From the NCBI GenBank assembly GCA_036426205.1, contig CM071570.1, positions 57,332,926-57,396,925 on the forward strand: a stretch of DNA of 64,000 bases, written 5' to 3'. The translations under genes were made by a program, and so were the position numbers. The DNA comes from Ascaphus truei. Taxonomy: Eukaryota; Chordata; Amphibia; Anura; Ascaphidae. The notes under the pieces are model-generated. The model made no database searches and was not told the origin of the DNA. It worked only from the letters and a program-made list of their open reading frames with translations. Positions 1 through 12,090 of the stretch are shown piece by piece (the first letter of the stretch is position 1; the number at the start of each line of letters is the position of its first letter).

Positions 1-690
1 ACGTCGAGAAAGTAAGATGTACACAGAAGTAAGTGTAAGTGCTGTTAAAATATCAGTAAATAGCAGAGAAGAGTATTGTATTTGGTTAGAGGGTGGTGCA
101 GTTGTGCTCATTGTTTAGATGTATTAACATTGCCTTTCAAGTGGGTGAACATTGCCTTTCAAGTGGGTGAATCTGGTTTGAATCCTAGTGTCTACTCTCC
201 TTGTGACCATGGCAACTCACTTTATACAGTATGCCTCAGAAAAATAGATTCCAAGCTCTTTTGGGGCAGAGACTCTTTGTTCCTGCAAAATTCTATGTAC
301 ATTCGTACATTGTTATTGTAATATGAGAAACATATATAATGGAATATTATGCCAGACTATTTGTCTTGAGTTGTATATTGGTATGAATACTTTGTTTAAC
401 TTTGGTATAGGAAAGGGATTAGAAGGATGGGAGCAGAACATGGGTCTGAGTAAAGACAAAAGGCAGAGGGATACCATCCCCTTGATTGCACGGCTTGGTT
501 GTAAAATAACTTGAATATCTGGCACTGTTTTCCCCCTGGGTCCTGGTCGTCATGTCCTGGTGCAACAGCTACAGTATAAATATTCCTGTTTCTAAAGAAG
601 CTTGTGTTGAAAGTAAAAGTTTGTAAAAAGTGTTTCCTATGTTCCTGAAATTTGGCAGTAACATACTGTAGAAGACAGGGTTTTCTCCGT
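1..690. other. No recognisable gene or repeat
   Basis: AT-rich sequence with short open frames on both strands, none of which resembles a protein I know. A short direct duplication reads gcctttcaagtgggtgaa, centred near 140-170. I see no splice or promoter pattern that would support an exon. Confidence 0.4.
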
Positions 691-694
691 TCTG

Positions 695-992
695 CCAATG
701 ACATCCGCCTTTCCTACCTTATTACCTCCTCTCATTCCCACCTACACAACTTCTCCTGTACTGCGCCCTCTCTCTTGAATTCTCTACCACGTTCCATCAG
801 ATTTTCCCCGCTTTCAGATATTTAGGGTAAGGAGTTAAGGTTTTAAGGGTAGAGGATTAGGGTAAAGGGTTTAGGATAAGAATTTTTGGGGTAAGAAGTT
901 AAGGATTTTAGGATAGCGGTGCTTGGTTGTCCTAATTTGGAATGTCCGAGCTGCAAAAATATGTTGGCGCTTTATAAAGAAACAATAATAAT
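695..992 (+). repeat. Decayed non-LTR or SINE-like repeat tail
   Basis: A pyrimidine-rich stretch (about 695-800) reads like the C-terminal coding part of frog L2/CR1 LINEs. A degenerate G-rich run of ttagggtaagg-type words follows (820-915). The segment ends in ggcgctttataaa followed by an aataataata tail, a common ending of amphibian short interspersed and LINE repeats. The TTAGGG-like words are too irregular to be a true interstitial telomere array. Family assignment is weak. Confidence 0.3.
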
Positions 993-1644
993 AGCTCAAT
1001 ATAGGAAAAACTACAGTACCTCTGCCATCTAGTAGCACTATATGTACTCCCAGTCATGCTCATACCCACATATCCTTAACCCTTCACCTCCCAAACAGAG
1101 GGGAATCATTACAAAATGATCATAGGTAAACATACTGTAGGTAAAAAAGTAGGCAAACTAATTTTAGGAGATGGGCTTTGATGTAGCCTTTGCAGGTTTT
1201 CTTTTCTCCAGGGACTCCAAGTTTTTGTCACGAGATCGCAGTGTGCAAATCATAACATATATGTTTTGCCTCACATTATAAAATTGGATTATCATTTAAA
1301 AACTCTCTTAGGCTGAATTCACTGTGCAAGCGTTCAATATACAATATTGATCCTGCTGAAAGCACATAGAATACAAAAACTATAATTACTTTATTAAAGA
1401 AATATGTTTGTAGGTTTAGCATAAAATGAGCAAATATGTTTCTTGATACGAAAAACAAAGCAGCAACAGATTTTGATAGCTGTCACGTATTATCATATGC
1501 AGTTGCAATATAGCTACATCCCCATATTACTTGGGCATTCTTCGTTTTCGGGTTCTTTGCTGAATTCTGACGATGGTGCTGGAGAGAGCAATTATTCCCA
1601 GAGAAAAAAGTCTTTACAAGACTTTACATATATGATGGTACTGT
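993..1644. other. No recognisable feature
   Basis: AT-rich single-copy-looking sequence. Short open frames on both strands lack recognisable motifs. Confidence 0.35.
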
Positions 1645-1863
1645 AGCTTCCATTCCTCTGTGCAGGATGTTGTCAAAAGTGCAACAGAGTAGAAACCTCC
1701 TTGCCTCGTCTTGAATGATCAAAGATCTGCACTATTTTCAGCAACATATTTATAGCCTATTTGCTGTTGAAAATAGTGCAGATCTTTGATCATTCGAGAC
1801 AAGGCTAGGAGGTTTCTGCTCAGTTGCACTTTTGACAACATCCTGCATAGAGGAATGGAAGCT
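1645..1863. repeat. Hairpin / foldback MITE-like inverted repeat
   Basis: The arms at 1645-1744 and 1761-1863 are reverse complements over about 100 bp with only a few mismatches, around a 16-nt loop. The outer tips read agcttccattcc and ggaatggaagct. This is the shape of a foldback MITE or of an inverted duplication of a small repeat. No target-site duplication is evident. Confidence 0.75.
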
Positions 1864-3225
1864 TATTAAAGAGGAGAAATGTTCTATGCGCCTGTCAACC
1901 ATCTGCTTCTTTAGTTACTCCACAAATTTAAAGCAACTGCTCATTTTTAAAAACGGTATACTGTATTTATATATTTTGACTTTATTTAAAATGAGGGAAC
2001 CCCCGGAGCTAAACTGCAACAGTCCAAGGAATTGGGACCCCCCCTGATCCTGAGATATCTAACCCCATTAGTGCTCTTTGGAGACACAACAGTGACCCTT
2101 ATGATGTACTCTGTATGTCATTGCACTGTACATTGTAGCGCTGACTTCGGTCGAGATCACCACAATGACATTGTGATCATGAATCACTCAGGAGCAATCC
2201 CAGGATCAGAGTGCCAGAACAGACTGATGCCACAATGGCCACTTAGTCAGCCTCACTCTGTCATGAAAAAAAGTATGACATCAACTTGAGATGACATAGT
2301 AGTTGGGTGACCCCACGACCATCTTTTTTTTTCTTTGCAAATACTGCCAAAAGTAAAAAAATGAAATATCTTGAGCTCTGAGTGCTGTATTTCCTACCCC
2401 CCTTCACTACCTTAGTGGCTAGTAAAGCATTGCCATGCAACTACCACCACCCCTCAATAAACCTAACCCCCTCCTCTAGATTAATGGTCACTAGCCTTAT
2501 TGATCAAATGTGGCTAATGTAATTATTGGTTATTTTTAAATAGGGCTTTCGGACAAGCACAGCATATGAACTCTGTACAGGAAATACCTCTGGCCAGTAC
2601 TATCATCCTACCTGGGCCTATTATGGTTTGGCTCATCCTCCACCCTAAAAAATTGTGGCGAGACAAAGAAAAGTTGCAATCTAGGACCCTTACTTATGTG
2701 AACTTTTGTGTGGGAAAAGTGTTAACGACAAACTGCATGGGCTCTCGCCTTCCCACAGAGCACTAAAAGAAATAAACACCCCCAAATTATACTGCCACCT
2801 TGAGTATTCATTTAATGTTTCACACCTAAGGAGTTCCCTTGTTTACAGAACAATTTACACATTTAAAAAAAGCCCAATTTAGCAAAACACGGTGGTAGAG
2901 GGGGAAATGTGACGAGGAGGATAGGGGGTGAGGTGGGGGAGAGGGGGGAGGGGAGGGAGAGAATAACTGTGTGATGGGAGCTATATGGTAGCTGACACGC
3001 ATATACAGTACAGTAGCACTGGTGCCACATAAAGAGAGGGGAAGTGAATTTTGAATATTAGAGATTTGTGGCTGCTTGGTGAGTTAATAATAGGCAGATG
3101 TAAGAATGGAATATAAAACAAGAGTGACCTAAAATGCGCTAAAACCAGGAAGTACTTAGAATATATTACAATAAAAACAATGATAATGATGCAGGTGGCA
3201 ATAAAAAGGCAGGGTATAGGTTCTG
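1864..3225. other. Unassigned sequence, possible old repeat at 2030-2300
   Basis: No gene recognised. The part from 2030 to 2300 contains ordered, low-AT sequence that looks like an old transposon remnant but has no diagnostic motif. A G-rich purine run lies at 2895-2962. Confidence 0.3.
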
Positions 3226-3700
3226 CAACAAAACGTCTTAGTCCATAAGAGGTGTTAGTGCTAGCTTCTTCAGGAAGGCGTTCCAAAACCTCCAGTGATG
3301 CAAAAAGATACTAGGGAGATGGGAGCAGTAGAGGACACAAGTATCTGATTGTCTATAACCTTTTTAAGGATGAAGAAAATGTATAAATAGCAGCAGTTGT
3401 AGTTGCAATTACCAGAAGATATCTTTAAAAAAGCATAAAGATTTGCATTACCCCAGTGGGAGATGTCCTCTGGGTATCACAGTGTTCCGCTCCATGTGGT
3501 CCATGTTCTTGGAGCGGTCGGCATTTCCGGTGTCCATTGCTCTGGTGGTCGGAGTGACATCTCGTCACTTTAGGAGTCTCGGAGTGGAGAAGATCAGAGT
3601 CTCTGTGGTGCTGCAGGCAGCTACGGTGCTGCGTGTAGAGACAGCTCAACGCGTTTCACAAGAGTAATGCTTGCTTCGTCAGTTGAATTTCTGTTTTAAC
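3226..3700 (-). mobile_element. Penelope-like element 5' region with hammerhead motif
   Basis: On the minus strand a hammerhead-type core at 3653-3682 is followed by about 230 bp of moderately GC-rich leader. A second, more degenerate motif lies near 3230-3290, reading ctgaagaagctagcac and then gacgttttg. Two such motifs about 400 bp apart in the same orientation fit the tandem pseudo-LTR arrangement of Penelope-like retroelements. This part is non-coding. Confidence 0.55.
3653..3682 (-). ncRNA. Hammerhead ribozyme-like core (PLE)
   Basis: On the minus strand the core reads CTGACGA, then a GCAAG/CTTGT stem II, then GAAAC. Flanking TCAA and TTGA can pair as stem I. This is the hammerhead layout CUGANGA - stem II - GAAA. 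Activity is not shown. Confidence 0.6.
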
Positions 3701-4430
3701 CATTTCCTCTAGGGAAGGAGTATTTAAAGTCCACTCTAATTAACCCTAAGAAGTTAATTGCTTTGATCACAGGTAGTCTAATTTAAACGGAGGTAATAAG
3801 TGATGAAATTGCAGACAATCAGTGTCTTCTATCATACATAAAAGACAATAACATCAAAGTACAGTTGTGTATACAAATTCACATAAGGTGTATAAATTCA
3901 TGTATACATTTAGAGCATAATAGAGAATATAAAAAAATAATAAATGATCACCACAATGGGAGTACAGACACAAAAAAATGCATTATTGAAGTTTCAGAAT
4001 ACAAAAAATGATGGCATATAAAAAATGATTATTATTAAAAATAGCAAAAAAATAAAATTGAAATAAGAGAAATAAAGTTAAATGACAGAATAATACAATG
4101 TTAAATAATAAAAGATGGAACTAAAAAAGGAGATGAAGAATAAAACTATAATTGACAATGTACCGTTTAAATTTGTTGTGATTTACAAGTAAGTGAAAGG
4201 CATGTGGGTAATTAAAAAAGATAGCTGGGAGTGATGATGGAACGAGATTAGATTGTGGGCGAAATAAGTGAATCCAAACATAAATGCTTGTTGTTACACT
4301 ATTTAATAAAGGCTGCCAAATCAATGTCCACATTAAGCAAATGTGGCAAATTACCTGGACTATGGTAGGGATATCCTGAGTGTACAAAGGTTTTAGAAAG
4401 TATTACTGTAGATTCATTTTAACCCACAAT
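3701..4430. other. AT-rich sequence, no gene
   Basis: Very A-rich DNA (poly-A runs around 3930-4110). It lies between the hammerhead-bearing leader and a PLE reverse-transcriptase fragment, so it may be decayed PLE body or flank. No coding motif is readable. Confidence 0.35.
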
Positions 4431-4435
4431 TAGTT

Positions 4436-4690
4436 TTCTTTTGAGGATGACTTCTTCTTACAAAAATTTGGCACTGTGATGGGTACAAAATTTGCACCAA
4501 GTTATGCTAATGGGTTTTTTTTTGGGGGGAGGAAACAACAATCAATATTGTAATAACCTAATTATGTGGAGAAGGTATATAGATGACATTATTTTTTATT
4601 TGGAAAGGAGATGAATCATGTTTGAACCTCTTTTTAAATGCCCTCAATTGAAATGCCTGGGGTCTATCTTTTACCCACTGCTCAAGTAGG
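4436..4690 (+). pseudogene. Penelope-like reverse transcriptase fragment
   Basis: Read with a frame change, the plus strand encodes GTVMGTKFAPSYAN (about 4468-4510) and, some 60 bp on, WRRYIDDI at 4567-4590. Its YIDD is the catalytic box of a reverse transcriptase. The pair GTxMGxxFAPSYAN ... YIDDI is characteristic of Penelope-like element RTs rather than of LINE or LTR RTs. Only about 80 residues of the roughly 800-residue PLE protein remain. A frameshift separates the two motifs and a stop follows soon after YIDD, so the copy is dead. It lies just outside the left LTR of the minus-strand retrovirus, which landed downstream of it. Confidence 0.7.
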
Positions 4691-4747
4691 ATGTACATTG
4701 CATTCTGTATGATGCAGGAGGAAATCACATTGTACACTGTACACATG

Positions 4748-5352
4748 TGTGAAAGTTGTGAATAAAAAACACAAGTCTGAGGATATGTCTTGCAGAATGA
4801 CAAATAAGTTTATTGCAGTGTACGGTGCACACGCAATGGAGAGTTTCAAAATAAAACTCTCCCAATGACATGGTGGCATACAGGCCTTATTTATACACAA
4901 AATACTAAGCCCACGCCCCCTATACGAGGTTGCGTGTCATCACTACGTAAACAAAATATGAATATGAACACATCGAGTTAATAACAGATTGATGGGATGC
5001 ATAAATATGAAATGATTCAGCAATATTCCTTATTACAAGCCGTTTGACCTTTTCTCTACATACGGAACTCATGGGCACCTCCCTCGGAATGCAAGACAGT
5101 GCCTATCTGTCTCTTATTTTCATAACATTTGCGCTTTTTCTCCCCTCTTCAAGGTCTTTTTGTAGTTAGCTGAAAAGCTTAATATCAATTGGAACTTCGC
5201 AGAAAAAAATGTCTTTTAACTAAAGTCCATACAACTTCATAAGACATAGACAATATCAAGCACCTAAGATGGATGCTGACTCAAAATGGCGGCTTAGATC
5301 CCAGTGCTGTTTATGTCAGACCCCCCCCTTAAGTCATATTCTCACTTTGTCA
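4748..5352 (-). repeat. ERV 3' LTR
   Basis: 605 bp. On the minus strand it begins TGACAAAG and ends CTTTCACA. It contains a TATA-like tgtataaataagg and a downstream AATAAA, in the order expected of U3-R-U5. It matches the LTR at 11494-12090 over its whole length. A polypurine tract abuts its 5' edge. Confidence 0.8.
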
Positions 5353-5369
5353 CTCCCTCCTTTTTTTAT
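5353..5369 (-). promoter_or_regulatory. Polypurine tract of the ERV
   Basis: On the minus strand the bases immediately before the 3' LTR read AAAAAAAGGAGGGAG. This is an uninterrupted purine run at the position where plus-strand DNA synthesis is primed. Confidence 0.7.
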
Positions 5370-5452
5370 TCTTAAAACATAGCTTTTGAGAATTAAGTTT
5401 ATGATGATAGTCCAGGGATAACTCAGAGGACAAGGGCGCGTGCCCTTCACTG

Positions 5453-6100
5453 TCATAGTCTCGTAAGGTGCTGCGGCCCCAACATGTCTTTTGGAGTTGA
5501 ATAACTGTGGTCGGCATCTTCTTTCTTCAAGGGACCGCTGTTTCTGGCATCTGCAAAGAGTGGCATCAGATTGGGGGAGGGGGTCGCACATTTGTGGATC
5601 ATACCTTTGCAACACGTGACACACACATACAACACAACAAGAAACACCCACAAACACATCAACGCATTCATACGTTTTTGCTCCAAGTGATCTAAGCCAT
5701 TCACCTAACCCCAAGGGTGATATTCTGTCACTTCACTTTGTAAGCCTTTTTTTAAAATCTCTTCTATTTTATCTAGTTCATGCTGTACACTGCCATTCTG
5801 ATCTTGAATGAAAACACAACATTGTTCTTTGATCAAAGCACATACCCCTCCTTTTGAAGCTAAAACATAGTCTAAAGCAATTCTGTTTTGTAAGGCCATA
5901 AGCCTAATCTGAACCTGTTCTTTGTTTAATGATGAAATTAAAAACTGCAAACTTAAGGCCACATCCTTCCTGTAAATTGTTATCTGACTAAACATACATT
6001 TTTACACAGGTTTCATTGGTTGGTGGAGACACTTGACCCATAAATTGATTCTTGTTCCTAGTGTGTGATACACCCTTTAAAGCGGTTCCCTTAAAAATGG
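5453..6100 (-). pseudogene. env: ERV env remnant: transmembrane subunit
   Basis: The minus-strand frame ending at 5705 carries LQNRIALDYVLASKGGVC followed by ALIKEQCC. That is the conserved ectodomain segment of retroviral transmembrane envelope proteins with a CX6CC motif. Before it is a heptad-like stretch of about 40 residues. After it comes a change of frame, then a hydrophobic membrane span and a Cys-rich cytoplasmic tail (5453-5660). The CX6CC motif is the class seen in gamma-type and related Envs, where it links TM to SU covalently; that classification is inference. Stops and frame changes break the gene, and the SU part is not recognisable. It lies directly upstream of the polypurine tract and 3' LTR, as env should. 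Confidence 0.75.
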
Positions 6101-6329
6101 AAAAATACAGAAATTATACACATAATACTAAAAACCTTATTTTATGCAAGCAACCTTTCTTTGGATATGCAGTTGCTAGATAAAGGAAATTGCATCTATC
6201 TCTATCATCATATACTTTCAGAATCATCACAACATTCTATTACTGAGAATTGAGGGGGTTGGGTATCTGTGGAAGCGGATGCGTGATCCTCACCCCTGCA
6301 CGCATTATATACATCATTCACTCAGAATA

Positions 6330-6600
6330 TCAGAACAGACGATGTCTGCGATGGGTCAAAATGGCTGACTTATGATCCTTTCCTTGTGGCTGACACACGC
6401 CCCTGGGTGACCCCCTCCTTTCGGTGGAGGTGCAACACACTTCTGGATCAAAGTTTTGCTGCACATGACACATACATAGAGAGTGATGAGTACTGCCAAA
6501 ACACATACAAGAGCTTTCACAAGCCACGCTTCCAGGAAACCAATCCTCCCATCAAGGCTCAATTGTACATATACCTTAAATTTCTAACTTAACACACTCT
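6330..6600 (-). pseudogene. env: Second env C-terminus copy
   Basis: A second minus-strand frame encodes a membrane span and tail (CVLAVLITLYVCVMCSKTLI, then a KCVAPPP motif). It is clearly paralogous to the tail at 5453-5660. It therefore repeats the env C-terminus about 0.9 kb upstream of the first copy. It may be the remains of another provirus of the same family, or an internal duplication or recombination. No ectodomain is attached to it. Confidence 0.6.
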
Positions 6601-7231
6601 AAAAAATAAAAATATTGAGTCTCTGAAAAAATGAAATGTTCTGATAAAACCGGGCCTTAGCCTGGTGTCTTATTTTCCTCGTTGGTTAACGGTTAGAGTT
6701 TTGACTCGGCAAGACGTTAACTTGCTGCGGCTGTGCTTTAGGTGACTTTGGTCTTTGGTGGAGCTGGAACGTTTTGTGGAGCTGGAACGAGCTTTACGGG
6801 CTTTGGGTCCAGGAAAAGAACTCTGCCACTTTAATTGCTGTATTGGTGGTTACTTTAAGCCTTTTCACCTGGGACGAAAAGCATACTTGCGCAGGAAATA
6901 TGTGACTATTAACCCCATCTCGAGTAGGTGCACTTTCAACTTTGCTTAGAGAGACTCACAAAATGTATTAGTTGCATACAACTTATTGTTTTATTACCAA
7001 TAACATGGTTCTTAATTCGTTCCTTTGGACTGCTGATAGTCACAAGTCATCCCATATGTGTCTCATAGGGAGATAATTTATACCTAGGAATAAATTCTTG
7101 TATCAATGTGTTTACTCCTGTCTTGGCATCCGCATATAGACGAAGGTATTCCCTATTAATGTTCCTCAAATTAAAACTAAGTAGCCAATGTCAACCTGAC
7201 TATGATACAATCTAAGTTCCTGAAACTTTGG

Positions 7232-7540
7232 GGCCTCATTCCTTGCCAAACCACTTGCTTCCATAATTAATTCTATCCTGTCTGCAGGCCATATCCCTAA
7301 GACCTGGGAAACTGCCAGAGTTTATCCCAATCTTCAAAAGTGGGGACACAAAACACTGTCTCAAACTACAGGCCAATCTCTCCCAATACTATCCACAGTC
7401 ATGGAAAAATATTCACCCCCAATTAAGCAATTATTTTACCCATACAAATTTCCCTAACCAATCCCTATCTGGCTTTTACCCCACACATTCCACTGTAACT
7501 ATTCTGCTAAAAAAATTGAAATGCCTTGTATATATAATGT
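7232..7540 (+). pseudogene. L2/CR1-type LINE reverse transcriptase fragment
   Basis: The plus strand reads, with breaks, as the RT N-terminal motif of L2-like LINEs: a PKTWKTARVYP-type stretch, then lysine/glycine-rich sequence, then SLPILSTVMEK. This corresponds to the usual 'P..WK.A.V.PI.K.G......YRPISLLP..SK..E' block. It is truncated on both sides. A longer L2 piece on the same strand follows at 8.2 kb and may be part of the same insertion. Confidence 0.65.
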
Positions 7541-8150
7541 ATACCCTATTCACTTATGTAACTGCTTTTGCAACTATGTATCCCCTGTATTTAACCCTAT
7601 GCAAAAGACACACCCACAAATGAGAGGTGACTCCGAAATTCACCACTTCCTGGCAAACGCATTCTAGATTACACAGCAATTTTTGACAATAACCACTGCT
7701 TACAGACACCTTTGGAAAAAATAAATGGTTAAAAGTTATAACATATATCAAATTCAGTTAATAGACAAATGATTTTGTATAAGACAAAAATGTCTTGCTT
7801 TATATAATCTCTTTGCACAGTGCTGAGCACACGTTCAGCTTTATAATTTTAAAGACACTCTGCATATTCATCTGACTAAAGAAAAAAATAATTTTATAAG
7901 ACTTGTTCCTGGGCAACAAGCCATTTTGTTTCTGGGCGTTTCGCCAATTGACCCTGAACAGATAAGATAACGGCACACCACGGCTTCTTCCTGAAAAATA
8001 ATAATTATTGGATTGGAACTTTGCTTAAAGTTTAAATGCATGGAGCTTTATCCAGAGCCCTAAGAACTACATTTTTTATGGCCTCTCAAAAATTAACCAA
8101 CGGGCTTTTATATAGCTGAGGTTTATATAACTTCTTAACACACAAATAGC
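7541..8150. other. Unassigned sequence inside the ERV interval
   Basis: No motif recognised. A tract at 7905-7990 (cctgggcaacaagccattttg...) looks like regulatory DNA of another old LTR, but no ends can be placed. Confidence 0.3.
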
Positions 8151-8159
8151 TCCCACACG

Positions 8160-9630
8160 CTCATGCTATCTCCCTCCACTCATTTCTTTTTAATGCCTTT
8201 TGTTTGAACTTTCATAGTTTCACTGACTTCATTCACTACAAATTTATGCTATCCTGTTTCAATTCTGTCCTTTCTCACGCTACCCAAACCTATTTCTCTC
8301 CATTAATCAACACTCACAAGTCTAACCCACACTAATTCTTCCTTCATCTCACCTCAGGACTTTGCTGCCTATTTTAAGAAAGAGGTTTAATCCATACACC
8401 AGAACATTCCCTCTTTTTCCTCCTATCCTACTTTGCTTCCTTCTCTTTTCCTGCTTTCCTTGACTCTTTTTCCACTGTATCAGAAGAGAATGTCACCATC
8501 ACTGTTGATCTCCTCTTCTCCCTCTAATCTGCTACATTTCCATTCTCCTTAAAACATGTAATAGTTATACCATGACTCAAAAATAGCAAGCTTGACCCTA
8601 TCTGTCTTTCTAACTACTGAACTTGTCTTGTATTCTCTTGCTTTCTCCATTTTCTCAACACCCATTCTCTACTTAACCCTCTACAATCTGACTTCTGCAC
8701 TGCTCCCTCCACGGAGACAATTCTCACTAAAATAACTGATCACCTATATGCTGCCAAAGACATTACACTTTGCTCATATTACTCCACCTCTCTGAAGCAT
8801 TTGCCTCTGTGGACCACACTCTTCTCTTTTCTCTGTACACACTCTCTCTAGGTGACCTAATAACATCTCTTGGGTTTAAATCTCACCACTATGCTGACGA
8901 CACCCCTATTTACTTTTCAACCCCATACCTTACACCTGCTGTACAAACCTAAGTTTCTGAATGTCTTTCTGTTATCTCATCCTGGAAGGCCCTCCTTTGT
9001 CTTAAATTTAACATTGCAAAAACAGAGTTCCTCATACTTCCTCCCAAACCTGACCCTATTATCTCCTTCCACATTACTCTTGAATCTTCCATCCAGTAGC
9101 CCAAACACGCTGCTTAGGGGTCACTCCCAACTCCTCTCTCATATTCTCCTCTTTCATTCAAAACATTTCTATAACCTGTCGCTTTTTCCTCCACAATATC
9201 ACAAAGATACACCTGTTCCTCTGTTGCTCAACTGTTAAAACTCTGATTCAGACCCTTTCTCTCCCATCTTGATAACTGTAATCCCCTGCTATCCCGCCTT
9301 CCTGACTTTCACCTGTCTTCCCTACTATCTATCCCAAACGCTGCTGCCAGAATCACTCTACTCTTTAAACTCTAATTCTGCGTTTCCCCTCCTGAAATTC
9401 CTCTCCTGGCTTCTAATCAAATCCTACTGCTTCTGTTTGCGCTCCCTACCTACCAATTAGATTATAAGCTCCTCAGTGCAGGGACTTCTCTTCCTTAATG
9501 TTACTTTTATGTCTGGATCACTTATTTCATGACCTCTCACATTTACCATTTGATACCTATATGATTACGACGTGTACCACTCCTGTGAAGCGCTGTGCAT
9601 ATTAATGGCGTTATATACATAAAAACATGC
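8160..9630 (+). pseudogene. L2/CR1-type LINE, decayed RT domain and 3' end
   Basis: Across several frames the plus strand shows successive L2 reverse-transcriptase blocks. They are a linker ending in DFAAYFKKEV (about 8355), then KLDPICLSNY (about 8590), then LLNPLQSDFCTAPSTET (about 8670). After these come [11 protein letters not shown], the active-site region [11 protein letters not shown] (8890-8925) with YADD, and the thumb block SHLDNCNPLLSRLP...NAAARITLLF (about 9265-9365). The 3' UTR ends in attagattataagctcctcagtgcagggact and a short repeat tail near 9600-9627. A segment between the thumb and the UTR is missing compared with the copy at 35.2-36.0 kb. Multiple stops and frameshifts make it non-functional. 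It sits inside the ERV in opposite orientation. Confidence 0.8.
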
Positions 9631-9639
9631 AATACAATA

Positions 9640-11465
9640 TATACTTCAAACAATGCTTGTGAGCTTTTACCCGCATTTTTAAACACAAAATATTCCCAAA
9701 CATATCCTAATCCTATAGAAATAAAATTGAAATGTGTTTTTACTGGTTACACATAATACAAAAACTCCTCTCACACACAGCCAAACAACATCACAAAAAT
9801 AACGAACAAATAAAAGAAAAAACATTTCTCCCCTATTACCAAACAATTTCACCCTGCAACTATATTAATAAAAGTTCCCTTCTCTTTCTTTATTCTCATA
9901 AATAACCTGAATTTAAAACTACTTTGATGCTCCGGAGCTTTTGAGTTAACTTTCGTATCTTAGCACATTCCTCACGCTGGAAAAAAAGGTGGGGGCATGC
10001 TCTGTGCTGCTGCGATTCTGATTCTCTTTCTTGCAGACATTTGACTTCATTGTGAGCAAATAATATTCATGTTTTCGTACGTACTTGCAAGTTTTTGGAT
10101 GGTGATTTGTGCATACGTGATACTTAGCATGGTTTATCTTTCACACAGATAATCATTCAGGAAAAATTCATTAGGGTATCAAATCCATCTAGCAACTCTC
10201 CATTAAGGGCGCAACAATTTTACTTGCCGGCACCGAAACTTGAGTTTATATCAGGAAATGATTTATAACCACTTATTACATGTGGGGAAATGGAAGGAAA
10301 AGCTTATACGTTCACAACTGATTTCTGCGGCGTCCGCCAGCCGGGCCTGCCATGCACGACTTTAGCCACAAAAACCTCATAAAATCCAAAGATTTATATT
10401 ACCACAGACACACAGGGATCACTGAAAGTTAGAAGGTTCCACTATGAGCCCTTGCGTTCGCATTCTTCCGAATAAGAAAACCGGTGCGGCTGCCCATAGG
10501 TTCACGCTTCTTTCCATAGTGATTTATTGCAAACAAACTTTTTTCATTGGGGTGGCATGTTTTTCACTAGGACTTGCATGTGTATTTTCATTGAACTTAC
10601 ATGTGTATTTTCATTGAACTTGCATGTGTATTTTCATTGGCCAACAAAACATATTTATATTGTCTCTTCTTGTTCTCTGTATCCATTCTTTATTATTTTT
10701 GTCTGCAGATACACAACCTCTAACGGCAAATTTTGAGAACTTTGGTTTCCCATTATTCTCCTGTTACAGTAATCACATTTAATTGACCCGTACAATACTC
10801 CTGATACAATAATTAGCGCAAGCTAATTGCGTACAACTCTTTTGGCATGTTTTTGTAATGAAATATGCAAATAAGGACCTGTCACGAGACTGTTCCCCAA
10901 TCATATTTTTTTACCATAACTATACCCCAAAAAAACACTTGAATTACTTCAGCGGGTCCAACCCAGTCCTGATAAACCTTATACTTTTATAACATGGATA
11001 CAGATAAGACCTTCTAAACAGATATCCATAAATAAACTCACTTGGTATGTTAATGACAACACAGAGCAAATGTACAATCAGGGACCCTTCCTGCTCAGAC
11101 AACAAAAATATTTATCACAACCCAGGACAGTCTGAAAAACAATCCCTTAAGCATACAAACACTCACCTTCATCACCAAAACACCAAAACTTTTAACGGGA
11201 CTCTCACCTTAATTCCTATAAAACTTAACATCTATAACACTTTAAAATGGATACAGGAACAGACAAATAAACGTATTTGAAACTGCTAGGTAAACCCGTC
11301 AACACAGATTGAGACATCCTTCAAAACACATCTCTCTACACACCACTCAAAACAACTTTTTAAACTCAGGCTTTCCTCAAAAGGTGCCTTTTACCTTGAT
11401 TCTTACGAGCGCTCAGATTTGAGTGACCGAGGAGTGTTTTTTTCAGGTGCTCAGCTTCCGTTTTT
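9640..11465 (-). other. ERV 5' leader side, no coding recognised
   Basis: This fills the space between the L2 insertion and the ERV primer-binding site. I see no gag or pol motif on either strand. It contains a 23-bp tandem repeat of three units at 10572-10640, given separately. Confidence 0.35.
10572..10640. repeat. 23-bp tandem repeat, three units
   Basis: The unit acttgcatgtgtattttcattga is repeated three times head to tail with one or two substitutions. Confidence 0.85.
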
Positions 11466-11469
11466 TTTG

Positions 11470-11489
11470 GATTCCTATTCGGTGCGCCA
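11470..11489 (-). promoter_or_regulatory. ERV primer-binding site
   Basis: On the minus strand TGGCGCACCGAATAGGAATC begins four bases after the 5' LTR end. It resembles the TGGCGCCCGAACAGGGAC type (tRNA-Lys primer) with a few changes. The tRNA assignment is tentative; the position just after U5 supports the role. Confidence 0.6.
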
Positions 11490-11493
11490 TCTG

Positions 11494-12090
11494 TGTGAAA
11501 GTTGTGAATAAAAAACACAAGTCTGAGGATATGTCTTGCAGAATGACAAATAAGTTTATTGCAGTGTACGGTGCACACGCAGAGGAGAGTTTCAAAATAA
11601 AACTCTCCCAACGACATGGTGGCATACAGGCCTTATTTATACACAAAATACAAAGCCCATGCCCCCTATACGAGGTTGTGTGTAATCACTACGTAAACAA
11701 AATATGAATATGAACACATCGAGTTAATAACATTATTATGGGATGCATAAATGAAATGATTCAGCAATATTCCTTATACAAGCCGTTGACCTTTTCTCTA
11801 CATACGGAACTTCATGGGCACCTCCCTCGGAATGCAAGACAGTGCCTATCTGTCTCTTATTTTCATAACATTTGCGCTTTTTCTCCCCTCTTCAAGGTCT
11901 TTTTGTAGTTAGCTGAACAGCTTAATATCAATTGGAACTTCAGCAGAAAAAAATGTCTTTTAAACTAACGTCCATACCAACTTTCAAACAGACAATATCA
12001 AGCACCTAAGATGGATGCTGACTCAAAATGGCGACTTAGATCCCAGTGCTGTTTATGTCAGACCCCCCCTTAAGTCATATTCTTTTGTCA
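11494..12090 (-). repeat. ERV 5' LTR
   Basis: 597 bp, matching the LTR at 4748-5352 including the TATA-like and AATAAA boxes. It starts TGACAAAAG on the minus strand. The adjoining CATG (12091-12094) matches the CATG at the other end of the provirus. Confidence 0.8.

Noticed and set aside
820..915. TTAGGG-like words suggesting an interstitial telomere
   Set aside because: The units vary in length and sequence (ttagggtaagg, ttaaggttttaaggg, and so on) and form no regular hexamer array; more like a decayed repeat.
3425..3667. Overlapping 74-residue frames on both strands
   Set aside because: They lie in the GC-rich PLE leader beside the hammerhead; no protein similarity recognised.
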